Assembly: GCF_000633255.1 (NCBI RefSeq)
Contig: NZ_AYMJ01000017.1
Span: forward strand, 124,001 to 188,000
Reading direction: 5' to 3'
DNA: 64,000 nt
Source of the DNA: Pseudomonas sp. H1h
GTDB taxonomy: Bacteria; Pseudomonadota; Gammaproteobacteria; Pseudomonadales; Pseudomonadaceae
In this document: positions 9,463-17,358 of the stretch, piece after piece
How the letters are laid out: the number at the start of each line of letters is the position of its first letter
Numbering within the stretch: the first letter of the stretch is position 1
Notes under the pieces: generated by a model
Database searches by the model: none
Told to the model about the DNA's origin: nothing
Seen by the model: only the letters and a program-made list of their open reading frames with translations
Program-made: the position numbers and the translations under genes

Positions 9463-11034
9463 TTAAGAATTACAAGAGGCGCGTACGTAGTCTATGTATT
9501 CGGATCTTGAACTGATTATGATCTGCACGAACGTTTCGCTATGAAGGTTGTTGTGCGTGAATACTCTGCTGAGATAGGTCTTTATCGACATTCTGTCTTT
9601 GTAATGATTGTAGCCATTAAGTATGTTGTCCAGTGTGATGTCATAATTGCAGGAAATGATTTTTAACAGGACTTCATATGCCTCGATGTTCATCGAGAAA
9701 AATGATGAGCTGATGTCTTCGCCGGATGGGCCAGTGAAGACAATGTTTTCCAGTATAAGCGGGAAGTCATTCATTGTGACTGCAAGGAACTGATAGTATT
9801 TGCTGTCAGTCAGATCCGGATGAGCCTTGCGCTGAACAATTTCCCCTATGCGAGTGCGAGCTTGCATCAGGGGGCGCGCTTTAGTTTTCTCGAACGAACT
9901 GTCGACCGCTTTATCATCGCGTTCGGTTGAAAACACCCGGTCGAGAACCCGAGCTGACTTTATTTCGATCACGGTTACTGAATTGTTCTCCGGGCAGGAA
10001 ATCATCAAGTCAGGAGACATGCGTTGAGGTTTGCCGAAAGGAAATTCGGGGATGATTTTGTATTGCTCTTTCTTTTCTGAGAACGCTGTGTTGGATAGAT
10101 TGACGGCATACGCCTCGAAGGCACCTCCAAAATCATCCATGAATGGTGATTTTCCAACATAAAGATCTTTGATTTTGTAATACAGATTGTTGAATAGCAG
10201 ATCTTCGACAAGCTTGCCTTCGATAGGGATATATCGAGTTTCGCTCAGTTTTATAAAAGGACGGTTTCGGAACAGTGTGAAGTTGTTTTGTTCGTTTGTC
10301 GTGCTTTTTGCAAATGACTGGCTTTCTTCAAGGGTGCTGGAAATGAGGCCCAGCACGTCGGTAAGCGTTTTTCGATTGATCGGAACGCTGGCGCAAACGT
10401 GGTCAATATCGAAGATCCAACGATCAAGCTGGGTGGGGTTAAGATAATCGATGTCGTCCTTCAAGTGGTAGTTGTTGACTATTAAATAAATGATATTCAG
10501 ATAGTCAACAAGCTTTATGTTGTAGTGGTTTTCAAAGTCTGAAATGTAGGGGGCGAGGGTTTCGTTTTCCAGAAAGATTTTTTTCGCTCGAATAAACTGA
10601 AATTCCCAGCTGTCTCTGGAAAATGCGGTTGTCGTCGTCAAAAAGTGCTGTTGCGGGTGTTGTTGCTCGCCATCGGAGTCGTTTAGTTTGCAAAAGGTAC
10701 GATGTAACGTCGCTAAGCTATCCTGCAATGATTGTTGCGATGGGGTCTGATTAAAATGGGAAAGATAGTGTTTCCAGCAGGCCCAGATCTGCAATCTGCC
10801 ATAAGGGGTGTATTGTTCAAGTAGTTGCTTTTGAGCGTTGTTTTTTCCGAGTCTGGAAATGGACCATTCTTTGAAGGAGTTAGCTTGATGATGTTTGAAT
10901 GAAAGAGAGGAAAGCAACGTCAGAGAGTTTTCATCTGCTTTTTTATCGAGGATCTCTTCGATGCTTTCTTGTGTTTTGTAAAAGTCCTTGTGCATTAACA
11001 AGTACTCGGCATTCGCCATGTTTTTAATGTCCAT
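9463..11034 (-). CDS. Unrecognised 523-aa protein with a PD-(D/E)XK nuclease signature
   Basis: An AT-rich gene unlike its neighbours (roughly 40% GC by eye against about 60%). The C-terminal half contains FGGAFEAYAVNL (a possible helix-A Glu), then SPDLMI, then VTVIEIKSA. D342, E357 and K359 form the D-x(14)-E-x-K pattern of restriction-endonuclease-fold nucleases, and QARTRIGEIV follows in helical context. The N-terminal half (about 300 residues) is helical with no motif I know. There is no signal peptide. The ATG at 11034 has a weak ribosome-binding site; a second Met six codons in is an alternative. Its own terminator follows. It resembles accessory nuclease or defence-type genes, but the role is an inference from the motif and base composition. 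Confidence 0.7.
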   Translation of the reverse strand: MDIKNMANAEYLLMHKDFYKTQESIEEILDKKADENSLTLLSSLSFKHHQANSFKEWSISRLGKNNAQKQLLEQYTPYGRLQIWACWKHYLSHFNQTPSQQSLQDSLATLHRTFCKLNDSDGEQQHPQQHFLTTTTAFSRDSWEFQFIRAKKIFLENETLAPYISDFENHYNIKLVDYLNIIYLIVNNYHLKDDIDYLNPTQLDRWIFDIDHVCASVPINRKTLTDVLGLISSTLEESQSFAKSTTNEQNNFTLFRNRPFIKLSETRYIPIEGKLVEDLLFNNLYYKIKDLYVGKSPFMDDFGGAFEAYAVNLSNTAFSEKKEQYKIIPEFPFGKPQRMSPDLMISCPENNSVTVIEIKSARVLDRVFSTERDDKAVDSSFEKTKARPLMQARTRIGEIVQRKAHPDLTDSKYYQFLAVTMNDFPLILENIVFTGPSGEDISSSFFSMNIEAYEVLLKIISCNYDITLDNILNGYNHYKDRMSIKTYLSRVFTHNNLHSETFVQIIISSRSEYIDYVRASCNS

Positions 11035-11109
11035 TGGTTTGGCTGTCCATATGTTTTAGTGATCAGGGCGCGCGAGGTGCGTATTGAGTTTTAGGGGGGG
11101 GCGTGGCTT

Positions 11110-11406
11110 TTAAATTAGTGGGTTGTTGCTTAGATAGCGGGTTATGAAAAACATCAATACCGCGCCGGCAACCATAAACACCGGAGTTTTGAGCTTTGGT
11201 GCGTCTTTTTTGCCTTGGGCATGTTCTATTGCATGCTTGAGATATTTGTAGGCTTTAAACGCGGAGAATATGGCTATCAACGCCGCTGCGATCTTTATAA
11301 ATATAGGCTGTTCTCTCAAGTAGATTAGATAGCCACTGGCGAATAAAGTAAAAGTGATTCCTGTGACGCCTGTTGCAGCAAGAATTCTTATGAAGATTTT
11401 TTTCAT
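11110..11406 (-). CDS. Small membrane protein in the AT-rich islet
   Basis: A 98-aa protein with three hydrophobic helices (about residues 5-27, 34-50 and 74-92) separated by a basic loop containing HAQGKKDAPKLK. The ATG at 11406 follows a strong AAGGAG. It lies 75 nt upstream of the PD-(D/E)XK gene on the same strand and shares its low GC, so the two may form a unit. No family was recognised. Effector pores and membrane anchors in defence operons can look like this, but nothing here proves such a role. Confidence 0.7.
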   Translation of the reverse strand: MKKIFIRILAATGVTGITFTLFASGYLIYLREQPIFIKIAAALIAIFSAFKAYKYLKHAIEHAQGKKDAPKLKTPVFMVAGAVLMFFITRYLSNNPLI

Positions 11407-11668
11407 TATTTACAGCTCCTTGGCGAATTGGTCTCTGACCGCATCAGACTTTTACTTCGGATCCAATTTTCCCCCACTTTTTAGAGGTGTCACGGAGTGA
11501 TGTCAAGGTGATATCGCTGCTTCCCCGTTGTGCTGTGCTTTTCACGCATATTCCAGCTCGCAGCCGACGGTTCTCGTCACAGGGTTGAAATTTCTTTATG
11601 AAAAAATGTTTCTGGCTGTTCAAATCAGCCATAACCGGAACAGGTAATCAAACGCAAGGAGCGGGTAC

Positions 11669-12334
11669 ATGAAAAAACTGTTTACAATTCTGGCGCTGAT
11701 CGCGCTGACGGCCGGTAGCATCGGCTTGAGTTCGGCGCGTCAGTCGCACGCCAGCAAGGTGCAAACGGAAGCGGTAGCGGGGCAGTTCGATTACTACCTG
11801 CTGACGTTGTCCTGGTCACCGACGTTCTGCCTGACCCATAAAGATGACGTGCAATGTTCCGGCAAGGGCTACGGCTTCGTGCTGCACGGTTTGTGGCCGC
11901 AATACGCCAACGGCGGCTGGCCGGAATCCTGCCCGCCGCTGACCACGCTGTCGGCGGCGGAAACGACCAAAGGCCTGACGTTGTTCCCGACCAAGAAACT
12001 GCTCGACCACGAATGGTCCAAGCACGGCACCTGCAGCGGTCTGGGCGCGATGGGGTATCTGGACGAAGCGGACAAAGCCGTCGGCGCGGTGAAAATCCCC
12101 CAAGAGCTGCAACCGTTCAGCAACTCCTACTACTTTGAAGCCCAGGAAATCGCCGACCTGTTCCGCAAGGCCAACCCGGGGATTCCAGCGGATGGTATCG
12201 CGGTAGTCTGCAGCGGGCCGGAACTGTCGGAAGTGCGGGTGTGCATGGGCAAGGATCTGCAGTTCGGCGCGTGCGGCAAGGGCGTGAAGACGCAGTGCCG
12301 GGCGGGGGATATCCGGGTGCCGCCGTCGCGTTGA
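11669..12334 (+). CDS. Secreted ribonuclease of the T2 family (RNase I-like)
   Basis: A 221-aa protein with an N-terminal signal peptide (to about residue 29), acting in the periplasm or outside the cell to cleave RNA through 2',3'-cyclic intermediates. Both conserved active-site blocks are present: FVLHGLWPQY (His73) and HEWSKHGTC (His114, Glu115, Lys118, His119). Cys pairs typical of the family are present (CSGKGYG, CPPL, CSGL, C-terminal CGKGVKTQC). The ATG at 11669 follows AAGGAGCGGG. It is a single-gene unit that ends in a strong terminator. Confidence 0.93.
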   Translation: MKKLFTILALIALTAGSIGLSSARQSHASKVQTEAVAGQFDYYLLTLSWSPTFCLTHKDDVQCSGKGYGFVLHGLWPQYANGGWPESCPPLTTLSAAETTKGLTLFPTKKLLDHEWSKHGTCSGLGAMGYLDEADKAVGAVKIPQELQPFSNSYYFEAQEIADLFRKANPGIPADGIAVVCSGPELSEVRVCMGKDLQFGACGKGVKTQCRAGDIRVPPSR

Positions 12335-12359
12335 TGTCGTCAGCGGTTTCCACGAATAG

Positions 12360-12392
12360 AAAAAAAGGCGCCCGATCGGGCGCCTTTTTTTG
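12360..12392 (+). terminator. Rho-independent terminator of the RNase T2 gene
   Basis: GGCGCCCGATCGGGCGCC hairpin flanked by an A-run and a T7 run. Confidence 0.95.
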
Positions 12393-12475
12393 TGAAGGTT
12401 TGAAGCTCCTGAAAAATTCACGCATGCTTGCGCCCCATCAAAAGGATGACCCCGCAACACTGCAAGGAGCTGTTC

Positions 12476-12793
12476 ATGAGCGGAAAACCCGCCGCCCGCG
12501 TCACTGATCCAACCGCCTGCCCACTCCCGGGACACGGCACCAATCCGATTGCCAATGGCTCCCCGAATGTAAATTTTGATGGTCTGGCGGCTGCGCGGAT
12601 GACTGATAAATCAGCGTGCGGTAGCCCCATTACTGGCGGCGTTTCCTCGACGGTGTTGATCAATGGCTTGAACGCCCCGATCCGATTGCTGCCGACTGGA
12701 TCAATGTCAAAGCGATGCCAACTAAAAGAGATTCGTCAGATGGGGTCGCTGATTTTGGTGAAAAGTGGCTTATCTCCTGCGGCCCTTCATTGA
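12476..12793 (+). pseudogene. PAAR-domain protein, apparently collapsed effector
   Basis: The ATG at 12476 follows AAGGAG and gives a clear PAAR-type domain: PAARVTDPTACPLPGHG and AARMTDKSACGSP with ITGGVSSTVLINGLNA. PAAR proteins tip the type VI secretion spike and often carry a C-terminal toxin. After VLINGLNA (about residue 66) the expected repeat of the PAAR fold is missing and the frame continues as unrelated sequence to a stop at 12793. A different frame then carries a coherent protein end (next entry), so I read the gene as an original PAAR-effector with an internal deletion. No T6SS structural genes are in the window. Confidence 0.7.
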
Positions 12794-12909
12794 ACGTCAA
12801 TGTAGACACAAATCATGCAAATGCATTGGGGTTGTTTACTGCCCGTATTGCCGGGAGCAATTCGGCAGGCGATATGCTTTTTGATTCAATCATGAAGGAG
12901 TTTCCATGA
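12676..12909 (+). pseudogene. C-terminal remnant of the effector (out of frame with PAAR)
   Basis: Frame +1 is open across this stretch and encodes a coherent protein end, from DPIAADWINVKAMP through FGEKWLISCGPSLNVNVD to MLFDSIMKEFP. It has no good start of its own (first ATG at 12715 without a ribosome-binding site) and begins exactly where the PAAR frame loses homology. Its stop overlaps the next gene's start as ATGA, the coupling expected between an effector and its immunity gene. The enzymatic class of the lost domain cannot be told. Confidence 0.6.
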
Positions 12910-13430
12910 TGTACAGGCTACTCCTTTGCGGTTTACTCGCTATGTGCTCTGGTTGTGCGAAGGACCACGTAAAGCCTCCCGCAAACCTGAGCTTCGAGTC
13001 TGCGGAAAGAGAAAAGTCGCTGCTCTACGTCATCCGTTATCAGTCAGACGTTGATGTGTTGGATTTTTTTGGTCGGGGAGAGCGAGTCGGGATGATTTCG
13101 GGCATGCTTCATTGCGCCTTGGCGGATGATCATGATTTCTCAGTAGGCAAAGCCATACAGTTTTCCGCATCGGGTTTGATACGGTCGGATAAAAATGAAG
13201 ACAGGAAGGCAAAGTTTTCCTACTTCACCCGCGCATTCCTGAGTGAAACCTCCGACAACCGAAGTTCTGAAAGAAATCTGTCAGCAACAGAACTGAACCA
13301 GCTTCTCGCCAACAAACAACAAATCCCCTGCAAAGTCGTCGTCACCGCCTACGGCTACAAACCCTACTACTCAAACACCATGAACCTGCCGGTCGCGGAG
13401 CTTCTGCGGGAAATCAACAAACCCCTTTAG
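12906..13430 (+). CDS. Lipoprotein, possible orphan immunity protein
   Basis: A 174-aa protein with a lipoprotein signal (LLLCGLLAMCSGC, acylated Cys at about residue 17). The mature part reads as an immunoglobulin- or beta-type domain (SLLYVIRYQSDVDVLDFF, KAIQFSASGLI, IPCKVVVTAYGYKPYYSN). Its ATG overlaps the stop of the effector remnant. Position, coupling and periplasmic location fit an immunity lipoprotein for a T6SS periplasm-acting effector such as a lipase, but that is inference. The coding sequence itself is intact, so it may still protect against kin effectors. Confidence 0.7.
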   Translation: MMYRLLLCGLLAMCSGCAKDHVKPPANLSFESAEREKSLLYVIRYQSDVDVLDFFGRGERVGMISGMLHCALADDHDFSVGKAIQFSASGLIRSDKNEDRKAKFSYFTRAFLSETSDNRSSERNLSATELNQLLANKQQIPCKVVVTAYGYKPYYSNTMNLPVAELLREINKPL

Positions 13431-13705
13431 CTGTAACGGGTGCCCCACGCGATTGCCCTGCGCAGGTACGCGAGGGCGATCCGCAAAGCGCGATCCGTGG
13501 CTTGACCAATCGCCGCTGATCACGCGCAAAACGGCAACTGAAAATAAATCGCCGCGCAGCGTTCATCCAAATCCCTCACGCGCCGATACAACTGGGCAGG
13601 AATGTGTTGGCGCTGCGGTTTGCCGTGCGCATTCCGGTGGGCTACGCTCACGAAAAGTAAGGGTTTCGGGCTGCGGCCCCTGTCGTACCTGCCCAGGACA
13701 CGTTT
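13431..13705. other. Intergenic region with a coding-like minus-strand stretch
   Basis: No confident gene. A minus-strand frame at 13520-13651 (GTG start, 43 aa, containing HIPAQLYRRVRDLDERCAAI) looks protein-like in composition but has no ribosome-binding site. The rest shows no terminator or operator that I can support. Confidence 0.35.
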
Positions 13706-15274
13706 TTGCCAATCCCCATTCACGACCCGCATCAGACTCCCGGCACGCTTAAACGCCTGCCGCTGCGCAAGGCGGCAGCGCTGTTCATCGTTGCGGTGTG
13801 CCTGTGCCTGTCCGGCTTGCTTTATTTGCAGCTGGAACAGACGCGGCGCCAGGATCTGGCGAACGCGCAGATCGCCTCCACCAACCTGACCCGGGCCATG
13901 GCGCAGCAGGCCGAAGACACGTTTCTGGCCGCCGACCTGGTGCTTACCAGTCTGGCCGACTGGGTCGAGGACGATGGTTACGGTGCCGCGCAACGCCCGC
14001 GCCTGCAAAAGACCTTCGCCCGTCGGGTGCAGCAACTGGAACAACTGCACGGCATGTTCCTGTTCGACCGCGAGGGCCAGTGGGTGATTACCTCGTTTCC
14101 CGACTTGACCCGTGGCGACGGCGTGGCCGACCGCGAATACTTCAAGTTTCACCAGCAGAACGTCTCCACCGTGGCGCACATCGGCCCGGCGATTCGCAGC
14201 CGCAAGAATGGCGAGTGGATTATCCCGATCTCGAAACGCATCAATGACCGTGCCGGCAATTTTCAGGGTGTGCTGATGGCCGGGATCAAGATGGCGTACT
14301 TCGACCGGTTCTTCAAAAGCTTCAGCCTCGATGACAACGGCATCATGTTTCTCGGTCTCAAGGACGGCACCCTGCTGGCGCGGCGGCCGTTTGACGAAAG
14401 CCTGATCGGTTCATCGCTGGCGCGAGGCAGGATTTATCAGAAACTGCTGCCTGAAGCCCCGGCCGGCACCGCGATGATCCGGTCGGTGGTTGATGGCGTG
14501 GTGCGTTTGTACGGCTACCGGCAGTTGGCGTCGTACCCGCTGGTGGTCGCGGCGGCGTCATCGCGCGACACGATACTCAAGGGTTGGTATGAGCGGGCCT
14601 TTCAGTCCAGCGTGATCGTCGCGCTGGTGATCCTTGGCGTCGGATTGTTTGGCTGGGTGTTCATTCATCAGGTGCGCGACGGCGAGCGCATCGAGAGGAA
14701 TCTGCGCAAGGCGCAACGGGCGCTGGAGCAGATCGCTACCCACGACAGCCTGACGGGGCTCGCCAATCGGAGATTGTTCGAGCGTTCGCTGGAGATCGAG
14801 TTTGCCCGCGGTGCACGGCAGTCGAGCCCGGTCGGCCTGATCATGCTCGATATCGATTTCTTCAAGCGCTACAACGATGCCTACGGGCATGTGGCGGGCG
14901 ACCATTGCCTGACTCAGGTGGCCCAGGTGTTGAAAAATTGCTGCCAGCGCAAGGCCGACCTCGCGGTGCGTTACGGAGGCGAGGAGTTCGCGGTGCTGCT
15001 GCCGGACACTGACATCAACGGCGCGCTGGCGATTGCCGGGCAGATTCGTCGCAGCGTGATGGACAAGCGCATCACCCACAGCGGATCGCCGACCGGGTAT
15101 CTGACGGTGAGCCTGGGCTGTTACTCGTTCATTCCCAGCGGCAATGACAGCCTGGAAGTATTTATCCAGCGCGCCGACGCGGCGTTGTACCAGGCGAAAA
15201 ATGCCGGGCGCAATCGCGCGGCGGTGTTGTCGCTGGACGCAGGCTTCGCCGAGCTGATTCGTTCGGATCGCTGA
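13706..15274 (+). CDS. Membrane diguanylate cyclase with a periplasmic Cache-type sensor
   Basis: A 522-aa protein with a transmembrane helix at about 25-43, a periplasmic sensor of about 250 residues resembling a double-Cache (PDC) domain (MFLFDREGQWVITSFP, DREYFKFHQ, ISKRINDRAGNFQGVLMAGI), a second helix at about 300-320 and a GGDEF domain. The active site is RYGGEEF (424-428) and the product-inhibition site RKAD lies at 415-418, so it should make c-di-GMP and be feedback-inhibited. The TTG at 13706, with AGGA upstream, is the only start before the first membrane helix. The sensed ligand is unknown. Confidence 0.9.
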   Translation: MPIPIHDPHQTPGTLKRLPLRKAAALFIVAVCLCLSGLLYLQLEQTRRQDLANAQIASTNLTRAMAQQAEDTFLAADLVLTSLADWVEDDGYGAAQRPRLQKTFARRVQQLEQLHGMFLFDREGQWVITSFPDLTRGDGVADREYFKFHQQNVSTVAHIGPAIRSRKNGEWIIPISKRINDRAGNFQGVLMAGIKMAYFDRFFKSFSLDDNGIMFLGLKDGTLLARRPFDESLIGSSLARGRIYQKLLPEAPAGTAMIRSVVDGVVRLYGYRQLASYPLVVAAASSRDTILKGWYERAFQSSVIVALVILGVGLFGWVFIHQVRDGERIERNLRKAQRALEQIATHDSLTGLANRRLFERSLEIEFARGARQSSPVGLIMLDIDFFKRYNDAYGHVAGDHCLTQVAQVLKNCCQRKADLAVRYGGEEFAVLLPDTDINGALAIAGQIRRSVMDKRITHSGSPTGYLTVSLGCYSFIPSGNDSLEVFIQRADAALYQAKNAGRNRAAVLSLDAGFAELIRSDR

Positions 15275-15356
15275 AGCATCCAGGCTTTAACTGTGCGAGG
15301 TGAGTGCGCTCCCTCGCACAGGATGTGTCTCATCACCAACCGTCACGCCGGTTCAT

Positions 15357-15662
15357 TCAGCTGCCCGAGCCACCGCCCGCGCCGCCAGTCCCGCCGCCCG
15401 CCGCACCGGTGCCGCCGCCAGCTCCCGAGCCCGAACCCATGGCGCCGCCGTTGGTGCCAGTGCCATTGCCCGAACCGGGGCTGCCAGCGCTGTTACTGCC
15501 GGCCGGCGCGCCCGGGGTGTTGTCCGGTGGCTTGGGCGTGCTTTTGTTGACATCGGGGTTGGTGCCGGAGGTGGCGGAACTGTCGTTGGCCGCGAAGCTG
15601 GCAGCCGAGGCGCTGGCGAGCAGGCCGGCGAGCAACAAAGAGGTGAGTGTGCGCATTGTCAT
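15357..15662 (-). CDS. Small exported Gly/Ser-rich protein
   Basis: A 101-aa protein with a clear signal peptide (TLTSLLLAGLLASASAASFA, then ANDSS). The mature part is low-complexity: a Pro/Asn/Ser segment then Gly-, Thr- and Ala-rich repeats to the end. ATG 15662 follows GGAGACGTAAC. It is likely unstructured in the periplasm or outside the cell. No function can be assigned. It is alone between the diguanylate cyclase and the acetyltransferase. Confidence 0.7.
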   Translation of the reverse strand: MTMRTLTSLLLAGLLASASAASFAANDSSATSGTNPDVNKSTPKPPDNTPGAPAGSNSAGSPGSGNGTGTNGGAMGSGSGAGGGTGAAGGGTGGAGGGSGS

Positions 15663-15751
15663 GTTACGTCTCCAGAAAGGGTCGGTTACCTGACTTTGGT
15701 CTGACAGCGCTCGCCGTTGGTGCCGATTGGCTGACGAGCGGTTACCGAGCT

Positions 15752-16336
15752 TCAGCGTCGCTCGTCAGCCAGTTTCTGCTCCAGCGCCAGTCGTACCTGC
15801 GGCCACTCGTCATCGATGATGCTGAAGCGCACCGAGTTGCGCTTGCGCCCGTCCGGCATGATCCGCTCGTGGCGCACGATGCCTTCCTGCTGCGCACCGA
15901 GGCGTAAAATCGCATTTCTTGACTTCTGGTTGTTCTCGTCGGTGGTGAACTGCACCCGCACGCAGTCGAGCACTTCGAAGGCATGGCGCAGCATCAGATA
16001 CTTGGCTTCGGTGTTGACGAAGGATTTCTGCCAGCGTGCCGAGATCCAGCTGCTGCCGATTTCCAGTTTGCGATTGAGCGGATCGATCTTCCAGAAACGC
16101 GTCGAGCCGATCACTTCGCCGCTATCCTTCAACACAATCACAAACGGCATGACAGTGCCTGCGTCGCGGCCGTCGAGGGCTTTTTTCAGGTAGCTGTCGA
16201 CGGTGCTCGCCGACGGCACCACGGTGACGGTGAGGTTCCACAGCTCGCCGTCGGCGGCAGCGTGGAGCAGGGCGTCGGCGTCGCTGTACTGAAGCGGGCG
16301 CAGAAGGATGCGCGGGCCTTGCAGCGTGGTGGGCAT
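15752..16336 (-). CDS. GNAT-family N-acetyltransferase (RimJ/RimL-like)
   Basis: A 194-aa cytoplasmic acyl-CoA transferase. RimJ/RimL-type features are present: an N-terminal RILLRPLQYSDADALLH, the strand VIGSTRFWKIDPLNRKLEIG, the WQKSFVNTEAKYLMLRHAFE segment before the acetyl-CoA-binding loop, and QKSRNAILRLGAQQEGIVRH at the end. The start at ATG 16336 gives the usual family length. The substrate (ribosomal protein, amino acid or antibiotic) cannot be read from the sequence. It faces the xthA-like gene divergently. Confidence 0.9.
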   Translation of the reverse strand: MPTTLQGPRILLRPLQYSDADALLHAAADGELWNLTVTVVPSASTVDSYLKKALDGRDAGTVMPFVIVLKDSGEVIGSTRFWKIDPLNRKLEIGSSWISARWQKSFVNTEAKYLMLRHAFEVLDCVRVQFTTDENNQKSRNAILRLGAQQEGIVRHERIMPDGRKRNSVRFSIIDDEWPQVRLALEQKLADERR

Positions 16337-16463
16337 GGGATCGGGTCTCGGCAGGTCAGGCGGATGGCGAGCGCCTATTACGCCGCAGCCAGCCGATCCG
16401 ATGCAACCACCGTCGCCAGCCCAAGGTCACAATTTTCACACCTTGTTCGCCGGAGCCTGGCCG

Positions 16464-17258
16464 ATGAAAAAACTGCGGATCGCCACCTTCAACGTCAATG
16501 GCCTGCGCGCACGATTGCCGAACCTGCTGGCGTGGCTCAAGCGCGAGCAACCGGACATCGCGTGTCTGCAGGAACTCAAGTCGGTGGACAGCGCATTCCC
16601 CGCCGCCGAGCTGGAGGTGGCCGGTTACGGCGCGATCTGGCACGGTCAGGCGTCATGGAACGGGGTGGCGATCCTCGCCCGCGATGCGCAACCGCTGGAG
16701 AGTCGTCGTGGCCTGCCGGGCGATCCCGAGGACAAGCACAGCCGTTATCTGGAGGCGGCGGTGCACGGTGTGCTGGTCGGGTGCCTGTACCTGCCCAACG
16801 GCAACCCGCAACCGGGGCCGAAGTTCGACTACAAACTGGCCTGGTTCGAACGCCTGATCCGCTACGCGAAAGACCTGCAAAGCAGCGATCATCCGGTGGT
16901 GCTGGCCGGTGATTACAACGTGGTGCCTACCGACATGGACATCTACAACACCCGCTCCTGGCTCAAGGATGCGTTGCTGCAACCCGAGAGCCGTGAGTGT
17001 TATCAGCGATTGCTGGCGCAGGGCTGGACCGATTCGTTGCGCCACCTGTATCCGGAGGATCGTCTCTACACGTTTTGGGATTACTTCCGCCAGCATTGGC
17101 AAACCAACTCCGGCCTGCGCATCGATCATCTGCTGCTTAACCCTGCACTCAGTCCATATCTGCACGAGGCCGGGGTTGACGCGTGGGTGCGTAACGAGCC
17201 GCACGCCAGCGACCATGCCCCGACCTGGATTCGCATCGGTTCACGCAAGCGGCGATAG
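16464..17258 (+). CDS. xthA: Exodeoxyribonuclease III / AP endonuclease family
   Basis: A 264-aa Mg-dependent endonuclease-exonuclease-phosphatase-fold enzyme of the ExoIII family, acting in base-excision repair. Motifs: RIATFNVNGLRAR at the start, CLQELK (metal Glu), LAGDYNVVPTDMDIYN and the C-terminal SDHAPTW catalytic Asp-His. ATG 16464 was chosen because MKKLRIATFNVNG aligns with family starts; upstream in-frame codons lack a ribosome-binding site. Pseudomonas carries more than one xth-like gene, so which paralogue this is stays open. Confidence 0.9.
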   Translation: MKKLRIATFNVNGLRARLPNLLAWLKREQPDIACLQELKSVDSAFPAAELEVAGYGAIWHGQASWNGVAILARDAQPLESRRGLPGDPEDKHSRYLEAAVHGVLVGCLYLPNGNPQPGPKFDYKLAWFERLIRYAKDLQSSDHPVVLAGDYNVVPTDMDIYNTRSWLKDALLQPESRECYQRLLAQGWTDSLRHLYPEDRLYTFWDYFRQHWQTNSGLRIDHLLLNPALSPYLHEAGVDAWVRNEPHASDHAPTWIRIGSRKRR

Positions 17259-17358
17259 TCTTGATTGGCGAAATCAATTGTCGGAGTCCGGGGGCGATCC
17301 CGTATACATGTCGGCCATCGGCGCAGCGATCCGCGGCCACATGCAAAAGGACTGAGCA

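Noticed and set aside
11444..11632. Minus-strand 62-codon frame upstream of the small membrane protein
   Set aside because: No ribosome-binding site and unconvincing composition; it lies in the promoter region between divergent genes.
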